From NCBI GenBank assembly GCA_029721435.1, contig CM056576.1, positions 113,564,666 through 113,628,665 on the forward strand: a stretch of DNA of 64,000 nt. The letters run 5' to 3'. A program made the position numbers and the translations under genes. Positions 13,500 to 26,648 of this stretch are shown piece after piece. How positions within the stretch are numbered: the first letter of the stretch is position 1; each line of letters opens with the position of its first letter. The stretch comes from Gymnothorax reevesii. Taxonomy: Eukaryota > Chordata > Actinopteri > Anguilliformes > Muraenidae. Under the pieces are notes generated by a model. That model was given only the letters and a program-made list of their open reading frames with translations, made no database searches and was not told the origin of the DNA.

Positions 13500-13646
13500 A
13501 ATGCTGAGTGGGAGGTGGAGGGGCGTGTCTGTCTGCACTCAACACTGCCCTGCCAGGGAGCGTGTCCCGCGGGCAGACACTGCCTCGGAGTGCAGGAGGA
13601 GAGGAGGAGGGATCCCAGGACAGGCTCACCAGGAACAGGGGCGAAG
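13500..13646 (+). promoter_or_regulatory. candidate untranslated first exon / promoter of kank4
   Basis: This segment is much richer in G+C than the surrounding DNA, follows a CCACCCCC box at about 13479, and ends in gcgaag|gtaaga, a near-consensus donor. It carries no convincing ORF. Joined to the acceptor at 46137 it would make a 5' UTR exon, and a long first intron is known for KANK genes. The link to kank4 is inference; it could also be an unrelated element. Confidence 0.35.
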
Positions 13647-14397
13647 GTAAGAGGCTGAAGGGCCTTGGTGATTTACGTGTGGAGCATGTTTGAGGACACT
13701 GGAGATCTCTCCTCTGTCTGCATGCCAATGGTGACAAACTCCATCTCAGCTCTTGTCTAATGCCTTAGATCTAGGTCCTGGTTCACTATAAGATCACTGA
13801 GTTGGATAACTTGAACCTTCTGAAATTTGCCGTTTGGACTGAAGTAAAAAAACAGCTGTTGTGATTTTTTGCGCTGCTAACCTATTAACTTTATAACCCT
13901 TCTTGGTGAAATAAATCCTGGGTCATGTGGCGTTTACTGGCTCCAGTTTTACTGCAAAATATACAGTATGTATTTATAGAGAGTGAAGGTTCAAACTTTA
14001 TGCCTTTCGAGATTTTTCTATTCTGTGTTCATACACAGACACTACTGACACCAGTGCACAAGGATACTGTGGCTGTAATATCAAACTTTTTGTGTCATTC
14101 TGTTGGGTGTGCCTGTTAGCCCTGCTGAGAATTGTGATTGAGTGGGTTGCAAAAATACTTGGAGGTTGTTTTCTGTATTCACCAAATCAACAATTTCTCG
14201 CATTGCTCTGCACAATCAAAATAAAAGCAGCACTTTGTTATCTTCTGTACTTGTTTGGTGCTGCAGCTAATGATATTAAACATCGATGGTTTGCAATATA
14301 CTACGTTTCCACTTATCTATTGAACAGAATGTCCTGTAGGGCAGAGAGGCTAATTAATTGTTCAGCATCTCAATCTATAATAGGTTTGTGCTCTGAG

Positions 14398-14745
14398 CTC
14401 CCCATGGTAGAGTGGAGATTGGTTTGTGTTGTTAGGGCCCCATGGTAGAATAGGGTTTATAATGTGAGTAGCCATTGTAGAGATGGGTTAGTGTGAAGGG
14501 CTTGTGTTGTGAGGGCCCCATGGTTGAGCTTTGAAGGGTCTGTGTTGTGAGGGCCCATTGTAGAACTTTGTGTGTTTGTGCTGTGAAGGTCCCATGTTAG
14601 AGCTTTGTAGAGTTTGTGTTGTTAGGGCCTATGGTAGAGCTGTGTTGGTGTGAAGGGTTTGTGTTGTACGGGCTCAATGGTAGAGCTGGGTTTGTGTTGT
14701 CAGGGCTCCATGGTTAAGCTGTGATTAGGTTGTGTTGTTGGCACC
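14398..14745 (+). repeat. decayed minisatellite
   Basis: Seven or eight imperfect copies of a phrase close to tttgtgttgtgagggcccc followed by atggtagagct, spaced about 40-60 bp. Copies differ by many substitutions and indels, so the array is old. Confidence 0.7.
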
Positions 14746-15558
14746 ATTTTTGCAAAGATAGTATCAATTCCCTGGAATGCTCATGTAGCACAAATAGTGG
14801 TACATGGAAGGTGATCTGTTGGAGTCAAACCCTCATAAGCTGATGGTAAACAATACTGACTCATTGACCAGCACAGTGATGGCTTTGGCAGCAAAGTTCC
14901 ACGTGATAGGGTGCAAGATACAGCATTACTGTTCATGGTTGGAACAATCAGGTGGGGGACAATAGGCCATGGGGACTGTGATCAACCAAAAGTGCAGTTC
15001 CATAGGGAACTACTGTATACCATACTTCTCTCCTCACGCTGATTCAATGCTTCAGGATTAGACTCTGCTCAGAATATGAGACATAGCAAGATGACATATA
15101 GGACCAGAGGGGCTGCATTGAGGTTCACAGGAATCAATTCTCACCTACATATTTCTATTTTAAAGATTAATGGGTCTGTAAGGGGTTCAGTTTTACATGA
15201 AACGGGATACATGAACATATCAGTTGTTGGATATATAGTATCGAGGGAATAACTCAGACACGTCAATGCATTGTTGTCTGGCAGATATCTGCACTGCTTT
15301 GTAATGCCTCCCAGATGTGTTTGGTTGGAGGCCTTAAGATGTAGGCTTGAGTCCAGCACTGACAGCGGCGGAAAACACTGTCTCTCTACATCACATGGTG
15401 TTCTCAGTTATGAGAACAACATTGGCTCTTATCCAGCAAAACGCACATGTGCTTTTCTCCTTTACTGTACATCCTGGAGGAAAATACCAACATGTAGGTA
15501 AACCAGTAGGAGTTTGGAGGTGGGAGTGGTCATATCTCAGCGTCTGCGCGAGCACGCG

Positions 15559-15583
15559 CGTGTGTGTGTGTGTGTGTGTGTGT
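15559..15583 (+). repeat. (GT)n microsatellite
   Basis: About 12 GT units after a GC-alternating stretch (gcgcgagcacgcgcg). Confidence 0.85.
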
Positions 15584-15604
15584 TTCTGTTTCTGAGAGTG
15601 TAGT

Positions 15605-15790
15605 GTCATAGTTAGCTACTGCAGTATTCCATCAGAAACTTCGTAGGGTCATAGTTTACTGCAGTATTCCATCAGTAGTTTACTGCAGTATTCCATCAGA
15701 CACTTCGTAGGGTCATAGTTTACTGCAGTATTCCATCAGACACTTCGAAGGGTCATAGTTCACTGCAGTATTCCATCAGGTATTCCATTG
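15605..15790 (+). repeat. 40-bp minisatellite
   Basis: Four to five copies of a 40-bp unit containing tactgcagtattccatcag and acacttcgtagggtcatag; one copy is shortened. The units are nearly identical, so the array is much younger than the one at 14398. Confidence 0.85.
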
Positions 15791-15834
15791 GTGTAAATAA
15801 CAGTAATTTTTTTTTTTTTTAATTGTCTTGAACT

Positions 15835-15955
15835 GCGTTGTGTTTATGTTATACTTGTTCGTGACTTGCTGCATATTGCCAGATCACCATTGAAAAAGAG
15901 ACTTTGGTCTCAACTGGTTTTATCTGGTTAAATAAAGGATTTGATTGACTGATAA
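15835..15955 (+). mobile_element. LINE 3' tail (same family as 4022-4140)
   Basis: Ends ctcaactggttttatctgg, then ttaaataaagga and ttgattgact, the characteristic finish of an L2/CR1-like fish LINE, in + orientation. No coding part recognised upstream. Confidence 0.5.
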
Positions 15956-18900
15956 GCTCTTGTCTGATTCTAATTTCAGCAAAGCTCTTTTAAGGACTTT
16001 AAAGGTCATTTATCATCTAACTTAATGTTTTACTTCAATTCTTTTGTGGTCATCACGTGTAAACAAACACATTAAAATATTTAGATTAAATTCACACTGT
16101 TGTAGAATTACTTTAGTGCTGTCCTGAACATCTAACGACATAGAGACTGGTACGGATGCAGTTGGATGCACTGTGCTGTGGGCTTTTTAAGAGACACAAT
16201 ACGCAGTAGCGTTAGTTTCATTCATAAGTACATAAGTACACACGTGCACGTATCACACACATTTTGACACAAACATACCCACATAGCCATGCACAAGATC
16301 AGTATTGTAATATTTAAATGACACAGTTTTACAGAAAGAGATAAGGTGCGATAGACAGTGTCTGGGCACATTCCTGGCACATTCACCCTCGCCTTCCATC
16401 AACTGTCCTCTTTAAATCGCATGCTTTCATCGAAGCCGAGAGCCTGGGGCAGCCGGCCTCAGCAGCTGGGGCATCTCGTTCCCACTGCTGGCTGATTCAG
16501 AGACAGATACGGCCATCGCTCTCACTGTGACCCAGAGTTTTACAATGACTGTAGCTCTATTTGTATGCTCACTGATGAAAGCTAAAAGGGGGAATTTTGG
16601 CTCTGTTCTTTGACCTCTTGCTGTTTAATTTGGTTCTCATATCTAGCTTTCCGATTGGTCTATTCAGTCTGCACTGTCGTATAACGTGCATAGATTTTGT
16701 TTTGCTATACATCTCTTGCGTACTACCCGAGCAATCAACTGAATCAGTTATATAGTAGATCTAAAAAGCAGTCTCTGGCTATTTCAGAAGCTAAGTATTG
16801 CATATACAACAGAAAATGGAACACTCCAGCACTACAGTCATCAGCTAATGTGCTAATGTCGTAATTTGCTGTGGTGGATCACTTATGGTTCGGATATATG
16901 ATATTTCTGGCTGTTCATAGAGGATGTGCCTTGTTTAACCATGTCAGCTGAGCAAACATTTCACAACTCAGTCAATTTTTTTTCTGAACATAGAATCCTT
17001 CTTTGGCTTTGTCGGTCACTCAACAGTGTGGTGTTTATGCTTGTGGGCCTTTGGTGGAAAACTCATTTAGATTGCATATCCAGAGCACCACATCAAAAGC
17101 AGGCTTTATACTATAAGTGACAGCTTGAAGGCTGAAGGTCCACATGTGACAAGTAGTTAATATGAACACGAGTGTGTCAAAATGAGAATATTTTCATTGT
17201 GGGAAAGGGTTGGGTAAAACAATTAAGCGTTCAGAAAGAAAAGTGTACAGAATGCATACTCATAAATCATTGCAGTATGTATTGGCTGCCTGGATGGTAA
17301 CTTGATCCCTTTCATGTGTTTTTATAGGCTACTATATGTGCTACTCCGAGCATTGTCAATGACTCAGAACGTCCGACTCTTCAAGAAAATTGAGTCGGTG
17401 CCATTAGCGTCTCAATATGATGTGCTTCAAAAGAATGTGCGTTTCATGAGCAGCACACCACTAATTCTGTGGCTCTGCCCCTCTTCCACGATGGCCTCTG
17501 TAATTTTCCCCAACCACAGCTGCTTAACCAGGTCAGAGCCTGGAGTTCTGAGTCACACCGATTCTTATTACTTTATATATCACAAGACTGCTCAAGTCAT
17601 CTTTATAGACACTGCCTCTATACTTCTGTTCTCCACTAAATACAGGCTGCAGTTTTGCGAGTCAGAAATGTTTGTTTTACTGTTGAGTCAATCTTCGTCT
17701 GTCCGCATCTCGGATGAAGAGTGCCCACCCTGCCTGTTTTTTTATTCAGTCTTCTCTTTCTTTAAGTCTGTGGCTACATTACTTGGCCTCCATAGATTTC
17801 ACACTGATTTTTGGTGGTAGGTTTTTCATTGTGAAAATCAGCCATTTTACCTCCTTGTGGGATTATGGAGAAGTTCTGTAAATAGATCTGACCTTGGTTC
17901 CAAAGCCAACTCTCGTGTCCATAGGTAGAATTGTATTGTCTGTATGGTCTGTGGGTGAGTGTGTGTATATGGATGTGACTGGGGGGTGAAGGGAGGCTAT
18001 GCTAGCGAGGCTTTCATTAGCAAACTTAATCCTTCTTCTCAAAGCACTTTTGTGTTATTATGGCATGTTTGCAGGAAATGGAGTGCACTGGATAACTTTA
18101 CAAAGGTTTTGTTACTTAGAATCAAGGGCAGTTCACTGAAAAGTCCCTACCTGCTGTACCCCTGGATTGGCGGCATGACAAAAAAGCTCTTTATTGCACT
18201 CTATCTTTCCATTATAATCTCGAAGAGCATTATTTAACATCACATTTTCAGAAAATTTTGGCAGAGTTTGTGCAGAATGTGCTGATTTGTTGCTAATCTG
18301 ATCAATGAGTGCATCATTGGCACTGGGCATCTGCCTTGCAGTCAAAGGAAGGGGCCAAGCCATCCTCCTGGCTATTTGAAATTATGTTGAGGAGAGACAC
18401 AGTCGTCCTGTTATAACTTCTATAGGGTAGTGCTCCTGTCAAAATGTTGGTAAGATGATAATTTGGGCCACAGTTCTTATTAGCACCTGCCCTCACACAA
18501 AATAAACCCAGTGAAAGTGCACAACAGTTTCAAAAGTGCAAGTTGCCTTTCTTTGGTTTTCACCTTGTGGAGGTGCAGAAAATCAAGCTTAGTCCAGGAT
18601 TAATGATCATTGGAGGTCTGTTCACGCATTTTCCATCAAAATCTCTCAAACTGAACTTTTCTCCAACAATGACGGCATAGATGCGTGAGCACCTGCTCGC
18701 ACACAGGACTAGGAAAAGACAGGCACAAGACTGAATAGAATGCTGCAGCCATGTTGGCCCACACATTCCTAAACCTGAAACAAGGTTATTCAAAACTTTT
18801 GTGTTGGAACCACTTCGGAATGTCCAGCGTTCTTTGTGTTTGACAGGCAAGGGTTATTTAACGTCCAAAAGAAATACCTAGTAAGTCACATTTTGATAGT

Positions 18901-20820
18901 TTGGAGAAAAATGGGGAAAGATTTCCAGCCCCTGCATTAAGATTGGGAGTGATACCTTTAAGAAGTTTGGTGATGGAAACACTTTTAATTAACTGCTCTA
19001 AAATACTTTTGAGAGTCTTTCACCGGCAATCTTGTTGTCCATCTTGTATTTGGAGGAAATGAATGAAGAATAAATGAGTAAAGACCAATTCATAAAAATT
19101 TATTAATGCTCAAATTGAAACATTGTTGAAATAGAACTATCATTATTTTATCAGTTGGAAATATCCAGTCGGTGCCAAGACTGATCGAGTTGTTCTAAGC
19201 AGTATCAACCAGTAAAAAAACTGAACATCTTACTGGGTTTTACCTTGGGATACTTGACTAACTTGTGTACTAGCTACGTTTTACCTCTGTGGTTTTGATG
19301 CACTGGAAGACATTTTGCCAATGAAAACTCTTTATTAAAGTTCAATTTTGACCTTAACTCGTTTTCTGCCAAGGTATTTCCTTTGGACCGTAGATATATT
19401 CACCTGTCAGCTTAGACCATCCATGTATCATGTTAAAATGAACACAGCTCCCTCTTCCAGGGTTCGCTGTTCGAGCAGGTTAAAATTCCAGGAATGCAGT
19501 GGCAGTTTTCTTTTCATTTTCCGGAATTTTTGAGCCTTTTCAAATCCATTGAGGCTTACAAGTTAAGCAAACACGTTTTGAGGGAGGGAAAAGGCCTTAA
19601 ATGTCTTCTGCAGAAAAGAGCGTTTCCCGGTGAATTGGCAGCAGTGGGGCAAGAGGAAGAGATGGAAACGCAGCTGGGGACGAGGAGGGGTGGAGCACCC
19701 TCCCTTTGGCTCTGCAGAGGGGAAAAGGCCTCACCGCCATGTAGACTTTCTGGCCCCCGCACTTCCTGTTGTTTGGCCATTGGCTGTAGCACAGAGAGCC
19801 CCCGGAGTTTGACAGTACTCACTTCTGGCGTGAGACAACACTCTATATTGTAGCTACATTGTAGACCTGCATCCCAGCTTCCTGGGGTGGACAATGGCTG
19901 TCAGAGTGTTGTTTACCTGTGTTGTTATGAAGACTTCTGGACTTCCTGTGCGGAATTTCTTTTGGCACTTCATCAGGCTGAGGTCGGTTTCTTCATCACC
20001 CAGCCTCCCTGAAATATGTTTGTGTTACTAATTATACACTATTGCTCCGTGTTTTAGGTGTGGTGCGGTCAATCAGAAGCCAAAATATTGTTGCCATAGT
20101 GCATTTTTAAGATTGCATTGCACAAGATTGCATCATTGCACTGGATAGGCATTCCCTGCTGAGAAAGAAAAGAAGAACTTAATTTTTCTCTCTTGACCCT
20201 AGGAGAGGACAATCAAAAGAAGCTTCTGGAATTATTAAGAAAACCTAAGCAAAGTAAGAGTATGTACTGTATTTATGTACTCAGGACTGAGGAAGGGCAC
20301 AGGAGAAAAGTGAAAAGTATTGGGAGGGGTGCAGGGAGCGGGGATGTTATGCAGTATATTGAGGTCCGCATTTTCATCCTTGACCGGAAAGGAATGACTG
20401 ACACAGGCAATGAGAGAAAATGGATAATTGCAACCATTACAAAAGCCACAGTCTTATGTGGAAAGGAGCTTGGAAAACTGCTATGGTCTCAGGGACTGCA
20501 GTGCTGGTATCTCCATTTTATGCATTTTTTGGTCCATTTGTTGACCTCTGTTACTTCACAATGGATTTCTTTGTCTTTATGTTTGTGTACATCAGTGTGA
20601 AAATGCGTGCTAATCTTGGATTGATTTGCGTTAGTGCGTATGTGTGTACAAGTTTACAAGCACGTGCTTCTCTGAATGCCTGCATGCACGTGTACGAAGA
20701 TATGTGAGAAAAAAACCAAAAAGGAGAGGTCGAGCTGAAGAGGGAATTGAAAATTCATAAACGTCCATCAATAGTGTCTGAACTGACACAGTGAAGTACC
20801 ATAAAGTTGTACTTTTTAAT
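15956..20820. other. non-coding DNA, no gene supported
   Basis: Holds a GC-richer patch at 16425-16530 and another at 19620-19800; either could be regulatory, but nothing in the sequence proves it. A 172-codon open frame at 17302-17820 shows no motif and is treated as chance. Confidence 0.4.
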
Positions 20821-20970
20821 GGTGTGTGTGTGTGTGTGTGTGTGTGTGAGAGATTCCTCTAAACCACATACCAGGGTGTGTGTGTGTTATTCCTTTAAAC
20901 CACAAGCTATACCAGGGTGTACGTGTGTATGAGTGTGATTACTCTAGACCGCAAGCTACACCAGGGTGTG
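20821..20970 (+). repeat. (GT)n followed by three decayed ~60-bp repeats
   Basis: A GT run (20821-20849) followed by three spaced copies of ctctaaaccacaagctacaccagggtgtg-like sequence, each with its own short GT/TG stretch. Confidence 0.65.
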
Positions 20971-21885
20971 TTTAGATATCTGCTTCCTAGAACGGCTTGT
21001 GCTCCGATCTTGGTTTGTATTCGTCTTCCTTCCTGAGTCCTCATGGAAATACTTCCAAACTAATGACATGCTCCCCTGCAGTGCCCCCACTTCAGACATC
21101 ACGAGGACAGGTAAAAAGACCCAGGGACATTCATAACAGAAAAATGTACAAATACTCTGGGAGATCATAGGCAGCAGAAGACAAAAACTTTTGGAGTGCA
21201 AAACAAATGTCATTAAAGAGGCCAGAGTAGACAGGTTGAGAAAGGTCCTCAAAAGATTACTTTGTGGTTTGCTTAGAGTTGGCAGTGTCGCCTGGAAATT
21301 ATCTGTCTAAATAGAAACATTACATAATAATAATAAAGGCTCTAGTGTAAGGAACTATTCAGCTGTTAATATTTTTTTAACATTTTGGAATGCTATGGTA
21401 CAATTATATTTTGCCCTATGGGACTTGGTTACTTAGACTAAGCCATAATTCAAATTCTATTCTGGTCTGCGTACTATGTTTCCAGAACAAACACCGGTGC
21501 ATTAACTGGACGTCGATATTTCAGAGGGTCTATTAATGTGTTATATAAACTTTATAACTGCATCATAATTTATTGTTACTGATTTCTAGTGGATGCCGCA
21601 GATACGTTTTAACTGTGGTGTGCAGCAAACCACAAAAGAGAAGCAAAATACTAAATTTTTCCTTATTAGCAACCTTCCCTTCCCAAGCAAGAATTATGCT
21701 TGAATGCTCCAACAATGACCCAATGTGTAAACACAAATAGTTTAGTGGAATCAGAGATTAGAAATTGACTTGAAATTCTTGATTATTCTTGATTTTTATC
21801 CACACACGCTGAGTTGTCCTTCTTGTTTACACTTCACTTAAAGCAGTATTTTAAAAATATTTTTAAATGATCACTGTTACTAGTT

Positions 21886-21888
<3 letters not shown>

Positions 21889-21920
<32 letters not shown>

Positions 21921-21926
21921 TATATT
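21889..21926. repeat. (TA)n microsatellite
   Basis: About 15 TA units with a single ga interruption. Confidence 0.8.
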
Positions 21927-22034
21927 TTCCTCTAGTTCATGCACTTAGCACATACTTATCCTGTGCGACATTTTTGAATAGGACTCATGAAATGAATTAG
22001 GGAAGCAAACAGTGGAGGGTCGTGGACAGAAAAC

Positions 22035-22059
22035 GGGGGGTGGGGGGGGGGGGGGGGGG
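22035..22059. repeat. poly-G run
   Basis: Roughly 25 bases, all G except one T and ended by a C. Confidence 0.7.
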
Positions 22060-22637
22060 CGGAAAACATCCCTTGAAATGGATGAGATTAGTGACCCAAT
22101 TTCAATCATTGCTCTTGGTCAACATGTTAGTTTCCCTTATAATGAAATGTTCAGGCAAGTGAATAATTAATTCGATAAAATGTTAATTCACATGCCTTAA
22201 TAGACAACTCTTCATGAAAAAAACCAGTGTGGAGTTTCTGCGTAAAATTTTGTCACATCCTAAGCAAGTCATCAAACCTGTCCGTAATGATTGTTTAATT
22301 GAAAAACATTGAAATGCGCTTTTTACGTTCAACTGGTGCTTTTGATTTCTCGTCTTAATGAAGACAATTAGCTACACCTGAGAGGGGAGAGTTCAAGTGT
22401 CTTTAACCAGGGAAATTGACTAATGACTAATAAGCAGTTTAAACACAAGTTTATTGCCCTCCTTGTTCTCTGTCCACCACCCGCCACTGGAAGCACATGC
22501 ACACATCTTAGTAAAGCAATGCAGGTGAAGTATTTGGCTAAATATTACCACAGCAAATGTCCTTACTCAGATTCAATCCAGGAACCTGGAGATAACAAAG
22601 TTCACCTCCCACTGTACTAAACATGCTCTGGAGCCTA

Positions 22638-24111
22638 TTAAAGGGGTCCTGTTATGCTGATCCTTCTTTTAATACATATAAGTCATGTTTTAATGTTGGA
22701 TGCCCATACTCAACCTCAGTGAAGTTTCTAAACATAAAATACAGAGGTTTTGCCGTAATCCAAGAATGTGATTTCGTGAACATGATTTCCTCTCTGAACA
22801 GCTCGTCCCGAGATCTTCACAAGTTCTGGGCAAAACCTGATGTCAGGTTGTGCCATCCAGTCAATACAGACAGCCACAGCCAATCACGGTGCTGGACCTG
22901 CCCACACCAGAAACTATTCTAGCAGGCACAAACATACGCGGATCATAATATGCCTTAGTAGCGTCTACACTCTTGGAAATACAAAAGGAGAACCACAGAT
23001 CATTTGAGGTGCAGATTTGTCAGTATTTCTCCCAAAGCTGCTCGTCTGTTTATTTTTGAACGCAAAGAAAAGCACCGATTTCTCTTCCAAAAGACGATGA
23101 GTGCGTTAAACCACTTTCACGCCGGATGTGAAACAAATTTTTTTGCATGACAGATTACATTCAAAGTCAATGCAAATCTTTGACTTTGAATGTAATCTGT
23201 TGCGCAAAAAATTTGTTTTGTGTTCGGTGAGAAAGCAGCTTAACGCGCGCATTTTCAGCGAGCAAACGCTGGTCATTCCGGCGCAATAAGTAAACCATTA
23301 CCATGGGCAATTGCTGAAAAGGCTGTTTAGCCTGGAGCTTAGCTCCGTCATATACCAGCGCAGATGCTGTTCGTTACTCCATGCTGACGACACACCACAG
23401 TAATGCACACGAACCAGCAGGTCCTTATCGTACACACCTAAGCAGCCCACTTTTTGCTGCTCCTCACTGTCCATGTTTCCCTCTAAACTCAGACCCACCG
23501 GATTTCTACGGTCTCCGATCTACACTTGGGTATGTCGACCTATTCTACAAATGTGTCTGTATGGGGTGGATTCTAGCTTTCCCTCAATCCTAGCTACAGA
23601 GTAGAAACACCGCTGTACTCACCATAGTAGCCGTAGGTAGATAGCAAATTTGAGCTTGAGCTGCCAGACTTTCACACTGCGTCCTCCACTTTCGCCGCTG
23701 CTTTTATGATAACAAGTTCATTTCCTTAGATCTTTACACATGTAATGCGTTTGATTGCGGAATTTCCCCGTTGTTTCCTTAGCTCAGATGACAGACGCAT
23801 CTCACGTTTCACACTTGGGAGGCAGACCAGGAAAATGCATTCTGCTGAGTCCCGCCCAGCTCCGCCCTCCACAGAGCTGGCCAGTCATAAGAAAGTGGGC
23901 ACACGGGGAGGGAGGGGGGGCCATAGCGGAAGAGCCGCTCGAACAAGGCGTTTAAGGCAGAGACTGCAATGGACTACAAATGGGGTTTTTTGAGGATGGC
24001 AGTATGAGCTAAATAAGGACCTTTTTTGGACTTTGAATGATCAGGAGTACTCTAGGGGAATCCAAGATCAAAATATATACTTGGAAATGTCGCATAATAG
24101 GTCCCCTTTAA
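22638..24111. mobile_element. TTAA-flanked non-autonomous DNA transposon
   Basis: Both ends carry TTAA followed by an inverted aggggtcctgttatgc / gcataataggtcccct pair (two to three mismatches over about 18 bp). TTAA target sites are typical of piggyBac and Kolobok families. No transposase is left; the inner sequence contains a second, nested TTAA element (23106-23243). Confidence 0.7.
23106..23243. mobile_element. palindromic TTAA MITE, copy 1 (nested)
   Basis: TTAA at 23106-23109 and 23240-23243 enclose a foldback whose arms share aacaaattttttgcatgac, agattacattcaaagtcaa and tgcaaa in inverted order. Almost the entire unit is stem. The same family occurs at 38019-38185. Confidence 0.8.
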
Positions 24112-24166
24112 GCTCAGCAAGCATATGTTTGACGTTATTTACTGTAGGTAAAAGAATAAAACTTTC

Positions 24167-24832
24167 AAGGGGTCTTCAGGGTAAAAAATTCAATTTTTGA
24201 AAATGTAAATATTTTTGATTTTCACATAAAATAAATAAAAAGAATGCAGTGCGATGCAAGTAAACACCAAAAATCTATGTTTTTCCTCTGCCTCAATTGT
24301 TACTTGTGCCTTAAAATGCAATTACCGAAAATCACAATTTTGGCTGATTTTCAACCTTGTTGCATTCATAAAATCATTAATATTCTTCTGATTGACTTGA
24401 AATTTGGACTGAAGTTGTACTGTATCTGTTGGAGATCTATGAAATGACAAAGCATTTACTAGATAGGTACATCCCTAGGGGGATAATTTTGAAAATGAAG
24501 AGAGTTGATGATAGCGATTTTCGTTATGGTTACATAACAGAGCTCGTTCAATATTCATAAATATTCCAAACAAAAGGTCCTATGTCATTTCATAGAACTA
24601 TCTTAAATCTTTCATCTGAGACTAATTTGAGTAAAATCTGACCATGGGTTATTGAAATATGAGTGCCACAAAATATTTTCAGATTTTGTCATTAAAGTGC
24701 CATTTCCATGGCAACCATGTAAATTTTTTTCAAAAGACCGCATTTTATGAGGTTAAAATCATGTTGAGTATGTTTATTTCTGTTTTCACATTATTATGGT
24801 TATTTCTACAGTTCACCCTGAAGTCCCCTTAA
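24167..24832. mobile_element. non-autonomous DNA transposon (AAGGGGnCTTCAGGGT ends)
   Basis: aaggggtcttcagggt at 24167-24182 is inverted as accctgaagtcccctt at 24815-24830 with one mismatch. The inside is AT-rich without an ORF. It lies only about 55 bp after the previous element. The target-site duplication is unclear. Confidence 0.65.
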
Positions 24833-25816
24833 GCATAGATGCATACGTAAATATTGGATACACGTAGAATATGTTCAGTCCTCGAATACATGTATGTAGC
24901 TTTCAAATTTCATGGTTTTATGATGAACGCAGACGTGTAACATGCAGCATATACAGTTATAAGAGGAGACTGTTAGATTTCCCCAATACTTTTTTTGAAA
25001 TTTTGATCTCTTAAAAGATCTGTTCTGCTCAAATTGGGTTGCCAAATTGTGCTAGATTTTACAGAATGAGTTGTTTTGAGTCAATGCTTTCTGCATGTAT
25101 GTGCCTGAGTGAACGCTTTGTTTTTTTTTTTTTCCGTGGCAGGTCACAGTTTGCCTGTTTACAGCATAGCTGACATTGTTTAGGTCTGCGGCAGCAGGCA
25201 CTGTGGTGCCTCATGATCTTGGATTGCTGCCCTTTTTCTTTGCAGTCACTGGGAAGCTTGCAACAAAGGTTGCATTTATATTTATCTATAACGGACTCAG
25301 CTGGCCAGGCATCGCCATGCACAGTGACAAGCCAAACCACACTGGCCCCAGGCATATCTGGGTACTAGAATGCAAGCTGCTGAAATTATATTTGTTTAGA
25401 CCAAAAACATTTTTGATTTTTTGTCGTTGGTTTATTTTAATGAAATGAAACACGATGCCTTTTGGATGCTGCCTTATAACTTTGCTGACTTCAGATCAGT
25501 CATGCAGAGATAAAAAAAAAACTCCCTGACACAGGGCCTCAGAGGAAAGTAATGATGCAGGAAATTGCAAGGGGACTGAGAATTTGGAAAAGAAAGTTCA
25601 AAACTCTGTGAACATTGATCTGGCAGTAGTGATGGGTGGACTGATTCTTTTCACAGAATCTGTTCTTTGAGTTCGTACATGTAAATGTACTAAACCTCAT
25701 GAAAATTGTGAGTTTTGTAATTATTGTGGCAAAATATAGTGTCGGTTTCTCTATGACTGTTATTTTGATGCGAAAGCAGTTTTTTCAGTCACATTTAATT
25801 TAACATGCTGCCTGTC

Positions 25817-26049
25817 TTAAAGGGCATCTAAAGTCGATTCCCATTGTTTTTGTTTATCGGCCATTCAGTGAGCCGCACCTGTGCAAATGAACCGAAATAG
25901 AAGGATTATCTACACGTGTACACAAAACATTGGTTTACGAATGAAATTGGTCATGTGACAATGCAAGATGTCAACACAATCAAGTGATTTGTTTGTAAAC
26001 ATTGGACGTTCAGCGACCCGTCTGAGAATCAACTTTAGATGCCCTTTAA
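25817..26049. mobile_element. TTAA MITE with 24-bp inverted ends
   Basis: TTAA (25817-25820 and 26046-26049) is followed on both sides by the inverted agggcatctaaagt(c/t)gattc, one mismatch. Total 233 bp, no ORF. The border matches are good enough to call both ends. Confidence 0.85.
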
Positions 26050-26648
26050 CTGAAGTCCAATTTAATTGCTTACCTATCACTTACACGCCTGGTTTGATAG
26101 AGTGGTTTATTTGATCTTGTTAAGTGAGTTGCTGTTTGGCTGTCTCAGCTCAAGTCACACATTGAGGTCTTTGTACTAGACAGATTTTTGCCCATTCATT
26201 AGTTGCCCTGCCTCCTATGTTTTGAGCTACTGCACCACCATAGCAAGCAGTGTGAGCAGTATCCTACGATGACATCGAGTGGGCTTGAGTAGTCTGAGCG
26301 AGAAAACTCGGGAATTCATCAGCACTCACTGTATTCAACCAAAAGTCCAACCAAAAAATACCTTTGCCCTTCATTGTCATGGGATATAGGCTACAAACAA
26401 ACAAAAAAAAGTTTTTTCAGCTGTATTCGCTATTCTTTCTGTGTATCTTCCATTATGATGAAACTTTCTTATGTTCTAGCAAAGACACGCCCTTCCGTGG
26501 CATTCAAGCAGTAGGATTGGCCAGCTTGTCAAGTGTTAGGACTATAATCCTAGAGTTGAATGGCTTGCTAATCCTTGCACTTGGATGACTGGCCAATCTG
26601 ATCGCTTGAAAACTCTCAAGGGGCGAGTTCTGCAAGAATGTAGCTGGG

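Noticed and set aside
13354..13737. 127-codon minus-strand open frame
   Set aside because: Pro/Ser-rich product arising from the GC-rich strand opposite the candidate first exon; a composition artefact.
15605..15790. Regularly spaced repeat that could suggest a CRISPR array
   Set aside because: Units are contiguous 40-bp tandem copies without unique spacers, in a eukaryotic genome.
17302..17820. 172-codon open frame on the + strand, one of the longest in the window
   Set aside because: Hydrophobic, no conserved motif or good start context, no splice-compatible neighbours, and no similarity I recognise. Consistent with chance in AT-rich DNA.
19620..19880. GC-rich stretch with overlapping open frames on both strands
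   Set aside because: No coding motif, and frames end at chance positions; perhaps regulatory, but nothing direct supports it.
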